NCBI GenBank assembly: GCA_025612245.1
Contig: JAAXKQ010000003.1
Location: forward strand, 124,001 to 188,000
Source of the DNA: Ignavibacteria bacterium
Lineage (GTDB): Bacteria; Bacteroidota; Ignavibacteria; Ignavibacteriales; SURF-24
Direction of reading: 5' to 3'
Length of the DNA: 64,000 nucleotides
This document shows positions 26,125 through 34,989 of the stretch, piece by piece. Position numbers and translations under genes: made by a program. Position 1 is the stretch's first letter. Each line of letters opens with the position of its first letter. The notes under the pieces were generated by a model. The model was not told the DNA's origin. It did no database searches and was given only the letters and a program-made list of their open reading frames with translations.

Positions 26125-27342
26125 ATGGAACAAATAATGAAAGCTTCTGCCGGAAAACAGGGGGACAAGATCCGTTCCGACTGTTTTGTTGAAATTGAGC
26201 TCAGGGCCTCCGGCGGAATTGAACTGGACCTGAAGAGCAAGGTGGAAACCATGTATGGTGAAGCCATAAGAAAGCTCGTGCTTGAAATGTGTGGCTTTTT
26301 TGAAATTCGCAATGCGCATATATTTCTTGAGGACAGCGGGGCGCTGCCCTTTGTAATTGCCGCCAGGTTTGAGCTTGCCGTAAAGCGCCTTTTCCCCGCA
26401 AGCAAAAAACAGTTCCTTCTTCCGATGAATAAGAAGAACACGTACGCAACAACAAAAGACCGCCTTAGAAGAAGCAGGCTTTACCTGCCGGGCAACGAGC
26501 CGAAGTTTTTCCCCAACGCAGGCCTGCATGAGCCGGACGCAATAATTCTTGACCTTGAAGACAGCGTTGCCCCTTCGGAAAAGGAAGCCGCACAGTTACT
26601 GGTTAGGAATGCCTTAAGGGCAATTGACTTCTACGGCGCCGAAAGGATGGTCAGGATAAACCAGCTCCCGCTCGGGAAAAAGGACCTTGAGTTTGTTGTG
26701 CCGCAGAACGTCAACTTAATCCTTATACCTAAATGCGAATCGGCCGAACAGGTTTATGACGTCGAAAACGAGGTCCTACGCCTGAAGAAAGAGTATAATA
26801 TCGGTAACGAGATCTATTTCATGCCCATAATTGAAAGCGCACTTGGAATAATGAGGGCTTATGAAATTGCCTCTGCAAGCGAAAATGTATGCTCACTTGC
26901 AATAGGGCTTGAGGACTATACGGCTGACCTGGGTACACAAAGGACGGACGAGGGAAAAGAAAGCTTCTTTGCCCGCTCCGTAATAGTAAATGCCGCCAAG
27001 GCCTCAGGCATTCAGGCAATCGACACCGTTTTCTCAGACGTCAGCGACATGGAAGGCCTGAAAAAAAGCGTGCTTGAGGCAAAGTCGCTCGGCTTTGAAG
27101 GCAAAGGCTGCATACACCCTAGACAGATTAAAATCATCAATGAATCATTTGCACCGAATGAAGCCGAAATCGAGAAGGCAAAAAAGATAGTGCTTGCCTT
27201 TGAGGATGCCGAGCGCAAGGGCATTGGCGTGGTTTCACTGGGAAGTAAAATGATTGACGCGCCGGTTGTAAAACGTGCACGCAACACAATTGAGCTGGCG
27301 CTGTTAAATAAACTTATTCCGGAAGACTGGAGGAGTAACTGA
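26125..27342 (+). CDS. citDE: Citrate lyase CitD-CitE fusion (acyl carrier plus beta subunit)
   Basis: Residues 1-95 match citrate lyase acyl carrier protein CitD: SAGKQGDKIRSDC, IELDLKSKVETMYGEAI and EDSGALPFVIAARFE. From about residue 115 comes CitE, with RSRLYLPGNEPKFF, AIILDLEDSVAPSEK, MVRINQ, IPKCESAEQV and IGLEDYTADLG containing its Arg, Glu and Asp metal/substrate residues. In most citrate lyases CitD and CitE are separate proteins. The carrier needs a phosphoribosyl-dephospho-CoA group on a serine; here the likely site is Ser18 in IRSDC, with spacing unlike the usual AGTLESSD. CitF follows by one base, so the two are co-translated. Confidence 0.85.
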   Translation: MEQIMKASAGKQGDKIRSDCFVEIELRASGGIELDLKSKVETMYGEAIRKLVLEMCGFFEIRNAHIFLEDSGALPFVIAARFELAVKRLFPASKKQFLLPMNKKNTYATTKDRLRRSRLYLPGNEPKFFPNAGLHEPDAIILDLEDSVAPSEKEAAQLLVRNALRAIDFYGAERMVRINQLPLGKKDLEFVVPQNVNLILIPKCESAEQVYDVENEVLRLKKEYNIGNEIYFMPIIESALGIMRAYEIASASENVCSLAIGLEDYTADLGTQRTDEGKESFFARSVIVNAAKASGIQAIDTVFSDVSDMEGLKKSVLEAKSLGFEGKGCIHPRQIKIINESFAPNEAEIEKAKKIVLAFEDAERKGIGVVSLGSKMIDAPVVKRARNTIELALLNKLIPEDWRSN

Positions 27343-27343
27343 G

Positions 27344-28900
27344 ATGAAATTACTGAAAAATGCTGCCGGAAGAATGGTTCCGGATGAAGTTAACGGCGAA
27401 AAGCAGATCCCGTTTAAGGGCGTAAACAAGCATAAGCCCCAGGGCTGCAAGGCAAAGCCCCCGGTTAGAAGCTGCATAGATTATCCCGAAGACGGCAATA
27501 AGCTAGTCTCAAGCCTCAAAGAAGCCCTTATTAAAGCCGGGCTGAGGGACGGAATGACCATTTCAACCCATCACCACCTTAGAAACGGCGACATTCTTAC
27601 AAACATGCTCTTCGACATAATCCATGAGATGGGCGTAAAAAATATTCGCTGGTTCCCGAGTGCCTCATTCCCCTGCCACGAACACCTTATCCCCTACCTC
27701 GAAGACGGCACAATAAGCCACATCGAAGGAAGCATGAACGGACCTTTGGGCAGGTTCACTACACAGGGAAAAATGAAGGGCGTTGGCGTTCTGCGCTCCC
27801 ACGGCGGACGCTACGCGGCAATACAGGATGGCGAGGTTCACATCGATATAGCCGTCATTGCGGCACCCACTTCCGATCCATTCGGTAACTCAAACGGAGT
27901 CGACGGAAAGTCAGCCAGCGGACTTATTGGCTTTGCTCTCGGTGACTCGGAATATGCCGACAGTGTAATTGTTGTAACCGATAACCTCGTTCCATTCCCG
28001 TGCGTTCCATGGCAGATTCAGGGAAACAACGTGGATTACGTGGTTCAGATTGACTCACTTGGAGACGCTTCAAAAATTGTCTCCGGAACAACCGAAGTAA
28101 CAAAGAGCCCCGACAGGCTTTTGATTGCCGAATACGTGGCAGAGTTTATTGATGAAGCTGGAATAATGAAAGACGGGTTTTCCTTCCAGGCCGGCGCCGG
28201 AGGCACAAACCTGGCATTTGTCCTTTACCTGAAAGAAAGGATGAAGGCAAAGGGTGTAAAAGCACGCTTTGTAAGGGGAGGCAGCACGAAATACCTGGTG
28301 CAGCTCCTTGAGGAAGGCTTGACCGATTATATACTTGACGGACAGACATTCGACCTGGAAGGCGTAAGGTCAATGAGGGAAAACCCCGGACACGTTAATA
28401 CCAGTCCGTTTACGAGCTACAACTTCCACGGCAAAGGCAATTTTGCTTCCATCATAGACACCGCCGTTCTAGGAGCTACGGAAGTGGACGTAAGCTTCAA
28501 TGCAAACGTTGTTACACATTCGGACGGATACCTCCTCCATGGAATCGGCGGCTGGCAGAACTGCCTTTACTCCAAGTGCACCATTCTTGCCATCCCATCA
28601 TTCCGCGACAGGATACCCGTAATTGTTGATGAAGTAACAACACTCTGCGGACCGGGGGAACTAATTGACGTTATCATTACCGAACGCGGCATTGCAATCA
28701 ACCCAAAGAGAGCCGACCTCCTGAAAGCGGTTGAAAATTCGAGCCTGCCAATTAAATCCATTGAACAGATCCGGGATGAGGTCTTCGAGATCTGCGGTGG
28801 CGCTCCTGATAAGCCAAAAGTCGACCACAACAAAGTAGTTGCGGTCGTTAAATGGGTGGATGGCACGGTCCTGGATTCAGTATTCCAGGTTATTGATTAA
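27344..28900 (+). CDS. citF: Citrate lyase alpha subunit (citrate:acetyl-ACP transferase)
   Basis: The 518-residue product matches the length and motifs of CitF: GMTISTHHHLRNGD, IRWFPSASFPCHEHLIPYLEDG, APTSDPFGNSNGVDG, FQAGAGGTN and GGWQNCLYSKC. CitF exchanges acetate for citrate on the carrier so that CitE can release oxaloacetate. Together with CitDE it should form a complete citrate lyase core. The ATG is one base after the CitDE stop, using GGAGG inside the upstream gene. The accessory genes for prosthetic-group synthesis and acetylation (citC, citG, citX) are absent from this window and must be elsewhere if the enzyme is active. Confidence 0.9.
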   Translation: MKLLKNAAGRMVPDEVNGEKQIPFKGVNKHKPQGCKAKPPVRSCIDYPEDGNKLVSSLKEALIKAGLRDGMTISTHHHLRNGDILTNMLFDIIHEMGVKNIRWFPSASFPCHEHLIPYLEDGTISHIEGSMNGPLGRFTTQGKMKGVGVLRSHGGRYAAIQDGEVHIDIAVIAAPTSDPFGNSNGVDGKSASGLIGFALGDSEYADSVIVVTDNLVPFPCVPWQIQGNNVDYVVQIDSLGDASKIVSGTTEVTKSPDRLLIAEYVAEFIDEAGIMKDGFSFQAGAGGTNLAFVLYLKERMKAKGVKARFVRGGSTKYLVQLLEEGLTDYILDGQTFDLEGVRSMRENPGHVNTSPFTSYNFHGKGNFASIIDTAVLGATEVDVSFNANVVTHSDGYLLHGIGGWQNCLYSKCTILAIPSFRDRIPVIVDEVTTLCGPGELIDVIITERGIAINPKRADLLKAVENSSLPIKSIEQIRDEVFEICGGAPDKPKVDHNKVVAVVKWVDGTVLDSVFQVID

Positions 28901-28936
28901 ACCAATGGCATAATTTTTTGCCGCCATTTTTTAGAC

Positions 28937-28965
28937 CGGGGAAAAGAAATTTTCCCCGATCTTTC
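28937..28965 (+). terminator. Terminator of the citrate-lyase operon
   Basis: A 9-base stem, CGGGGAAAA with TTTTCCCCG, is closed by a GAAA tetraloop and followed by ATCTTTCT. It probably ends the operon that begins with the dehydrogenase. Confidence 0.7.
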
Positions 28966-29033
28966 TAATTCCTTCCTTAAGTTACGGAAGTAAAAAAAAA
29001 CGGATACAATCATAAAACAAGGAGTAACACTCT

Positions 29034-30209
29034 GTGCATACCTTCAAGATCAAGCCCGCTTATTTACTCAGTCTTTTAATTCTCTTTTCTTTTCAGAGCC
29101 TTCAGGCACAGAGCTCGTCCACAGTTTTCAGGGGGGACCTTCAGCATTCGGGCCGCTTTACCTCTACTGTTTTTAGCGACTCAGGAAAATTCAAGTGGAA
29201 ATTCAAAACCGACGGAATGGTCAGGTGCACTCCGGCTGTCTTAGAAAATATGGTACTTTTCGGAAGCAGGGACAAAAACTTCTACTCTGTCAGTAAATCC
29301 GATGGCAGCCTTCTCTGGAAATTTCCAACTGAAGGCGAGGTATCCTCCTCACCTGCCATATCGGACGGGATGGTTTATTTCCTGAGCCAGGATAATTTCT
29401 TCTATTGCGTTGACGCAAAAACCGGGAGCTTAAAGTGGAAGTATGGAACCGGCAGGGATTTGGACCAGCCAAGGGGAAATTATAAAAACGGGGGATGGGA
29501 TTACTTCCTGTCTTCTCCTGCCGTTGAAAACGGAAGCGTGTTTTTTGGCGCGGGCGACGGATTTTTCTACGCTCTGGACAAGAACAATGGCAGCCTCCGC
29601 TGGAAATTCAAGGCCGAAAGCATCGTGCGCTCTTCTCCGGCAATAAAAGACGGAATAGTTTATTTCGGAAGTCACGACGGCAACCTTTACGCCCTTGAGG
29701 AATCTTCAGGCAGGATGATCTGGAAATTCAAAACCAAAGGGAACAAATATTTTCCCAAAGGCGAAGTTCAGTCCTCGCCTGCAGTTTCAGACAGCATGAT
29801 ATTCTTTGGCAGCAGAGACGGCATGCTCTACGCGCTCGACCTAAAGAACGGCTCAGAGAAATGGACGTTTGACCACGAAGGCTCATGGGTTATTACCTCC
29901 CCGGCAGTTTCAAACGGCCTCGTTTATGCCGGAAGCTCCGACGCACAGTTTTTTAACGCGATGGACGTTAAAACGGGCAAGGAAAAGTGGAGGGTCAAGA
30001 CTCAGGCAAACGTATTCTCTTCACCTGCCCTGGCGGGCAACATGGTTTACTTTGGCTGCTGGAACGGAGTTATATACGGGATAAATGCCTTAACCGGAGA
30101 AGAAAAATGGGGAGTATATTTAGAAGGCCCCGTACAGTCATCGCCCGTAATTGATAACGGTGTAATGTACATTGGCTGCGACGACGGCTATCTGTACGCG
30201 TTTCAGTAA
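29034..30209 (+). CDS. Exported PQQ-like beta-propeller repeat protein
   Basis: The 391-residue protein begins at GTG after AAGGAG and carries a signal peptide ending LQAQ. Seven or more repeats of the form GSLRWKFK, VRSSPAIKDGIVYFGSHDGNLYAL form a beta-propeller of the PQQ-binding/BamB type. No catalytic signature of a quinoprotein dehydrogenase is visible, so it probably acts as a scaffold or binding protein. It lies between the citrate-lyase terminator and a hairpin and has no obvious functional partner. The protein ends with a blade, so it is likely complete. Confidence 0.8.
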   Translation: MHTFKIKPAYLLSLLILFSFQSLQAQSSSTVFRGDLQHSGRFTSTVFSDSGKFKWKFKTDGMVRCTPAVLENMVLFGSRDKNFYSVSKSDGSLLWKFPTEGEVSSSPAISDGMVYFLSQDNFFYCVDAKTGSLKWKYGTGRDLDQPRGNYKNGGWDYFLSSPAVENGSVFFGAGDGFFYALDKNNGSLRWKFKAESIVRSSPAIKDGIVYFGSHDGNLYALEESSGRMIWKFKTKGNKYFPKGEVQSSPAVSDSMIFFGSRDGMLYALDLKNGSEKWTFDHEGSWVITSPAVSNGLVYAGSSDAQFFNAMDVKTGKEKWRVKTQANVFSSPALAGNMVYFGCWNGVIYGINALTGEEKWGVYLEGPVQSSPVIDNGVMYIGCDDGYLYAFQ

Positions 30210-30247
30210 GGCCAAGAAGTCAAAATAAAATTCTTAGGCTTTTTTGA

Positions 30248-30277
30248 CAGGTTCAGGCTAATTTTAGCCTGAGCCTG
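30248..30277. terminator. Hairpin between convergent genes
   Basis: A 13-base stem with one G-T pair (CAGGTTCAGGCTA with TAGCCTGAGCCTG) encloses a 4-base loop. The adjacent T-run lies on its left side only, so polarity is unclear. Confidence 0.5.
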
Positions 30278-30308
30278 CAACCAAACCTCGAAAAACAATT
30301 TCTCTACG

Positions 30309-30830
30309 TTAAAGTGCAGTGTATGTCAGACTGTGCACGGGCTTAAATTCGCCGGATAACTTCAGGCTGAGCTCTATTTTTGAGGTCCCGGATTTCCAGG
30401 TCAGATCAGAAGTCATTTCTTCTTTCATCATCTGAGACATTATCTCTCTTCTTTTATCCCTGCCGGCGGATGCATACTTCCTTACCCATGGTGCTATTCC
30501 TTCTTCTGGGATTCCGTATTTATTTGTAAAAAGCGAGATCAGTCTGACGTGTGTGTCTACACACCTCAGGTAATCCTGCCCTTTATCAACCTGAAATTTT
30601 ATATTTATCTTATACAATCCGGAATTTGAAAACAGGTACCATATAGAGGCAAGTTTACCGTCTATATGACCGGAATATACCAAAAGGCCGTCTTCTTCCT
30701 TAATCAGCCTGGCGTTTTCAGTCCTCTTGACCTCCTCTGGCAAAGAGCCCCACTTTGCATTCCTGAAATCCTGAGCGTTAAGAAGGATTGATGAAAAAAG
30801 AATGGCTAATATTAAGAGATTTTTTTTCAT
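30309..30830 (-). CDS. Exported protein of unknown function
   Basis: The 173-residue product has a clean signal peptide (MKKNLLILAILFSSILLNAQ). The mature part begins DFRNAKWGSLPEEVKRTENARL, resembling a small family in which the W-G-x-S/T-x-E-E-V segment follows the signal, and it contains ASIWYLFSNSGLYKINIKF. I cannot assign a function. It converges on the PQQ-like gene and is divergent from the dNTPase gene. Confidence 0.7.
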   Translation of the reverse strand: MKKNLLILAILFSSILLNAQDFRNAKWGSLPEEVKRTENARLIKEEDGLLVYSGHIDGKLASIWYLFSNSGLYKINIKFQVDKGQDYLRCVDTHVRLISLFTNKYGIPEEGIAPWVRKYASAGRDKRREIMSQMMKEEMTSDLTWKSGTSKIELSLKLSGEFKPVHSLTYTAL

Positions 30831-31049
30831 ACCTTAATCCCTGTTTTTTCCAGTAAACAAATTTCCTGTCAAAAATATGAATTTTTGTCCAATAACAAAA
30901 ACAGACTCATTTGCATGGATAAGCTGGCTTTTGGTTTCACAAAAGTCTGATTTTCACGAATGAATAAATTCGGATGAAATATTTGCGCGCTTTTCTGTAG
31001 ATTTAAGGATAAAATATTTAATCATAATAATTTGTTCACAAAGGTAATT

Positions 31050-32423
31050 ATGAATTGGGAACGTTTACTTTCAAGCAGGCGCCTTGGAGATATCGGCAAA
31101 TCGACTCTCCCGCCTACAAGCAACGGAAGGAGTGAATTCCAGCGCGACTTCGACCGTGTGGTCTTTTCTTCTGCATTCAGGCGGCTCCAGGATAAAACGC
31201 AGGTATTTCCATTGCCTGAAAGCGATTTTGTCCATAACCGCCTTACGCACAGCCTCGAAGTCTCCTGCATCGGGCGCTCTTTAGGCAACCTGGTTGGAGA
31301 AAGAATACTGGAAAGACACTCGGAACTGAACGACAACTTTACAAAATTCCATTTCGGCGAAATTGTGGCTGCGGCATGCCTCGCCCATGACATCGGCAAT
31401 CCTCCCTTCGGGCATTCAGGCGAGGACTCAATTGCCGAGTACTTCAAACACGGCAACGGAAAACAGTTCGAAAAGACCCTTTCCGACGAAAAGAAATGGA
31501 ACGACTTTATTAAATTTGAAGGCAACGCCCAGGGCTTTAGAATAATTACAAAACTACAGAACCCAACCATATTCGGGGGACTCTGCCTTACGGCTGCAAC
31601 CCTTTCGGCACTTACTAAGTACCCGCAGGAATCCTATATTTCGCACGACGCCTCCACCGGCCTGAGCAGCCAGGTCTACAAAAAGTACGGCTTCTTTCAG
31701 TCCGAAAAAGACCTTTTCAGGGAAGTGGCACTGGAGGTAGGTCTTATTAAAAACTGCTCACACCCGGGCTGCTATTTCTGGAGCCGGCACCCTCTTTCAT
31801 TTCTTGTTGAAGCTGCCGATGACATTACATACAGGATTATGGATCTGGAAGACGGCTTTCACCTTGGACTTGAAAGCTTCAACAGAACTGAAGAGCTTTT
31901 AAGGGCGCTTATTGATGAAAGTACACTTAAATCCTATAACGGACGCGACAACAACGACAAGATCGGTTACCTGAGAGCCAAGGCAATGAGCTCTCTGGTA
32001 AACCAGCTTTCTGAGATCTTCTCTGAAGAAGAGGAAAGAATTCTGGAAGGAAAGCTTTCAGAAGACCTGATCAACTTAATCCCATCGGCTGATGTCCTCA
32101 AAGAAATTAAAACCGTTTCCAAGGAAGAAATTTATTCTTATAAAAGCGTAATTGAAAGGGAAACTGCGGGATACGAGGTCTTAGGAGGCCTTCTGGACAT
32201 TTTCATTACTGCCGTCAACGCAGCAGCCGAAGGCAATGCAAGCCACAAAAACGCCAAGGTGCTCCAGCTTTTACCCAAACAGTTCCTGAATCCGGGAGGC
32301 ATTCCTGAAAATGACCTATACCTGAGACTTCTCAGGATTACGGATTATATCTCGGGAATGACGGATTCTTATGCAATCTCTCTTTTCCGGAGAGTTAAGG
32401 GTATTTCACTTGCGAGCATATGA
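31050..32423 (+). CDS. dgt: Deoxyguanosinetriphosphate triphosphohydrolase-like protein
   Basis: This 457-residue HD-superfamily dNTPase carries RVVFSSAFRRLQDKTQVF, NRLTHSLEVSCIGRSLG with the first His, AACLAHDIGNPPFGHSGE with the HD dyad, and AADDITYRIMDLEDG with the last ligand Asp. It cleaves dNTPs to deoxynucleosides and triphosphate, controlling nucleotide pools. I chose the ATG at 31050 with AAAGG six bases upstream; the same frame stays open to a TTG at 31032. The HD ligands are all present. No operon partner is obvious; a low-complexity T-rich region follows. Confidence 0.85.
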   Translation: MNWERLLSSRRLGDIGKSTLPPTSNGRSEFQRDFDRVVFSSAFRRLQDKTQVFPLPESDFVHNRLTHSLEVSCIGRSLGNLVGERILERHSELNDNFTKFHFGEIVAAACLAHDIGNPPFGHSGEDSIAEYFKHGNGKQFEKTLSDEKKWNDFIKFEGNAQGFRIITKLQNPTIFGGLCLTAATLSALTKYPQESYISHDASTGLSSQVYKKYGFFQSEKDLFREVALEVGLIKNCSHPGCYFWSRHPLSFLVEAADDITYRIMDLEDGFHLGLESFNRTEELLRALIDESTLKSYNGRDNNDKIGYLRAKAMSSLVNQLSEIFSEEEERILEGKLSEDLINLIPSADVLKEIKTVSKEEIYSYKSVIERETAGYEVLGGLLDIFITAVNAAAEGNASHKNAKVLQLLPKQFLNPGGIPENDLYLRLLRITDYISGMTDSYAISLFRRVKGISLASI

Positions 32424-32479
32424 CGTGCTGGACGATTGAATAATGGTAAATGGAGAATTTTGAGCTTTGGATGGGAGAA

Positions 32480-32545
32480 TTTTTCCTTTTTACTTTTTCC
32501 TTTTTACTTTTTCCTTTTTTAATTTTTACTTTTTACTTTTTAATT
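32480..32545. repeat. Period-7 T-rich tandem repeat
   Basis: Units of CTTTTTA and CTTTTTC follow each other with a seven-base period for about 60 bases, then decay into AATTTTT-like units. It sits in a 388-base gap between dgt and acs with no gene on either strand. The open frames across it are low-complexity artefacts. Confidence 0.75.
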
Positions 32546-32811
32546 GTTTATGAAGGCAGGGTGAAAGAATTACTGGCAACCTCCGGGCAAGTGTACATGT
32601 TTGCAGAAAATGTCCTAAAAATAATTTCCACCGTCCATAGCGGTTACAAGTTTTTTACATTTCAATGATTATGGTTAATGTTTGAGCAAGAAATATGTTG
32701 GCGAGTTTGATTATTGTGCCGGTTTATATGTGTTCAGATTTCGTAATATATTAGCCTAAGGGACGGGATGAAAGATACGTCCCGCCCCTTGAGGACATTG
32801 GAATGAAATAA

Positions 32812-34707
32812 CTATTCTTCCAGCGTGGAGATGTTTCCCGGGTCCTGCCCCAGAGCCTTGGCTTTAAGGACCCTGCGCATAATTTTGCCGCTTCTCGTTT
32901 TGGGAAGTGAATCCACGAACTCCACTTTTTCAGGCTTTGCAATCGGTCCCATTTCATGACCCACGTGCTGGCGAAGTTCCTCGGCAAGCTGGTCGCTTTT
33001 TTCAAACCCGCTTTTAAGCATAACGTAGGAATAAATAGCGTTTCCCTTAACCTCATGCGGGAGCCCGATTGCCGCTGCCTCGGCAACCGCGGGGTGGCTC
33101 ACCAGGGCGCTTTCAATTTCAGCCGTTCCGAGCCTGTAGCCCGAAACTTTAATTACATCGTCAACCCTGCCTATAACCCAGAAATAACCGTCTTCGTCCT
33201 TTCGGGCCGAATCACCTGTCATATACATGCCGGGGAAACGGCTCCAGTACTGCTCCACGTACCTGCCCGGATCCTTATATATTGTCCTTATCATTGCAGG
33301 CCAGGGGTTTTTAATGACCAGATAGCCTTCCTCATTGGGGCCTACTGGCTCACCCCCCTCGTTTACCACGTCCATTTTCAATCCGGCAAAAGGACGCGTT
33401 CCCGAGCCCGGCTTAAGCGGCATCGTGGGAACAGGAGTAATCATGAACATTCCGGTTTCTGTCTGCCACCAGGTATCCATTATCGGGCAGCGCTCTTTTC
33501 CTATAACCCTGTAGTACCACTTCCATGCCTCGGGGTTAATCGGTTCGCCTACAGAACCAAGAATTCTCAGGGAGGACAGGTCGTACCTGTTGGGCCACGC
33601 TTCGCCGTAGCGCATGAGTCCCCTTATTGCAGTCGGTGCCGTATAAAGGAGGTTAATGCCGTACTTTTCAATCATCTGCCACCAGCGGTTCGGGAACGGG
33701 TGCGTCGGAGCGCCTTCGTACATGAAAGATGTGGTACCATTTAAGAGAGGTCCGTAGACAATGTAGCTGTGGCCCGTAATCCAGCCCGGATCGGCGCTGC
33801 ACCAGTAACGGTCCTCTTCGTGTACGTCAAAGACGTATTTGAGCGTTGAATATACCCCCACCATGTAGCCCCCATGTGTATGCAGTATGGCCTTGGGTTT
33901 TCCGGTTGTTCCGGAGGTATAGAGTATAAAAAGCGGATCCTCGGCGTCCATTACTTCAATGTGACAGGTGGTGCCGGCAATCGGAAGGTTCATGAGCTCG
34001 TGATACCACATGTCGCGCCCTGCTTCCATGTTCACTTCCTCGCCCGTGCGCTTTACAACCAGCACGCTTTCAACCGTTGCAGCCCTTTGAAGTGCTTCAT
34101 CTGCAATCTGCTTTAAGTGAACAATTTTTCCCCTCTGGTAGCTTCCGTCGGCAACGACCAGAACCTTCGACTGGCTGTCCTCCAGCCTTTCATGGAGTGC
34201 CTCAACTGAAAACCCTCCGTATACTACGGAGTGAATTGCCCCGATCCTTGCGCAGGCAAGCATTGCAATTACAAGCTCCGGAATCCTTCCCATGTAAATT
34301 GTCACCCTGTCGCCTTTCTGCACGCCAAGGCTTTTTAGTATGCTCGCAAAACGGCATGTGTCGCGCCTGAGGGCAAAGTAGGAAAAACTACGGAATTCAC
34401 CGTTCTCCCCTTCCCAAATCAGTGCGAGCTTGTTCCTCCTGTATGTCTGTGTGTGCCTGTCCAGGCAGTTATAAACGATGTTTGTCTTTGCCCCGGTAAA
34501 CCATTTATAAAAAGGCTTTTGGCTGTCATCTAAAACCTTGTCCCACTTCTTAAACCAGTGAAGCTCATTTGCCTCTTTGGCCCAGAAACCTTCCAGATCC
34601 TCCTCTGCCTCTTCGCAGATCTCTTCCCAGTTTTTCGCATGCGCCCTGGTAATTACGGCTTCCGAAGGATAGAAAACTTCACCAGTGAGCTTTTTCTCTT
34701 CTGACAT
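32812..34707 (-). CDS. acs: Acetyl-CoA synthetase (AMP-forming)
   Basis: The 631-residue ANL-family enzyme activates acetate to acetyl-CoA. I chose the ATG at 34707 (MSEEKKLTGEVFYPS) because a strong AAAGGAGAGG site precedes it; the frame is open 30 codons further. Motifs present: ILYTSGTTGKPK (phosphate-binding), WWQTETG (substrate), TGDSARKDEDGYFWVIGRVDDVIKVSGYRLG (hinge), and the C-terminal PKTRSGKIMRRVLK with the acylatable Lys. It could recycle acetate released by citrate lyase, although the two loci are 4 kb apart and separately transcribed. It is divergent from a porin-like gene. Confidence 0.95.
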   Translation of the reverse strand: MSEEKKLTGEVFYPSEAVITRAHAKNWEEICEEAEEDLEGFWAKEANELHWFKKWDKVLDDSQKPFYKWFTGAKTNIVYNCLDRHTQTYRRNKLALIWEGENGEFRSFSYFALRRDTCRFASILKSLGVQKGDRVTIYMGRIPELVIAMLACARIGAIHSVVYGGFSVEALHERLEDSQSKVLVVADGSYQRGKIVHLKQIADEALQRAATVESVLVVKRTGEEVNMEAGRDMWYHELMNLPIAGTTCHIEVMDAEDPLFILYTSGTTGKPKAILHTHGGYMVGVYSTLKYVFDVHEEDRYWCSADPGWITGHSYIVYGPLLNGTTSFMYEGAPTHPFPNRWWQMIEKYGINLLYTAPTAIRGLMRYGEAWPNRYDLSSLRILGSVGEPINPEAWKWYYRVIGKERCPIMDTWWQTETGMFMITPVPTMPLKPGSGTRPFAGLKMDVVNEGGEPVGPNEEGYLVIKNPWPAMIRTIYKDPGRYVEQYWSRFPGMYMTGDSARKDEDGYFWVIGRVDDVIKVSGYRLGTAEIESALVSHPAVAEAAAIGLPHEVKGNAIYSYVMLKSGFEKSDQLAEELRQHVGHEMGPIAKPEKVEFVDSLPKTRSGKIMRRVLKAKALGQDPGNISTLEE

Positions 34708-34989
34708 TATGCCCTCTCCTTTAATGTCTTTTGATAGCTGCAATGTTGCTTTTTCCCCGGCTTTATCCCTGCCGGTAGCTAATTTATTAACTGCCATTAT
34801 TATATTGTTAAGAATAAATCGCTCAAAAACAAGTTAGCTTTTCATATTCCGGATTTATTCATGCTCCTTAAAAAGAAAGGACACTACGTGCCGAACTTGT
34901 TATTATTTCCAAATAATAATGTTATATTAAATACATTCTTAACCGTCCTGTACAGACGGGCTAAACACTGAAATAATACCCGGCACAAC

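Noticed and set aside
32450-32668. Plus-strand open frame across the T-rich repeat after dgt
   Set aside because: Its translation is low-complexity Phe/Leu/Ser generated by a period-7 repeat, it has no credible ribosome binding site and no family resemblance.
32956-33744. Long plus-strand frame antisense to acs
   Set aside because: It mirrors codon bias of the well-supported acs gene and lacks any domain-like pattern.
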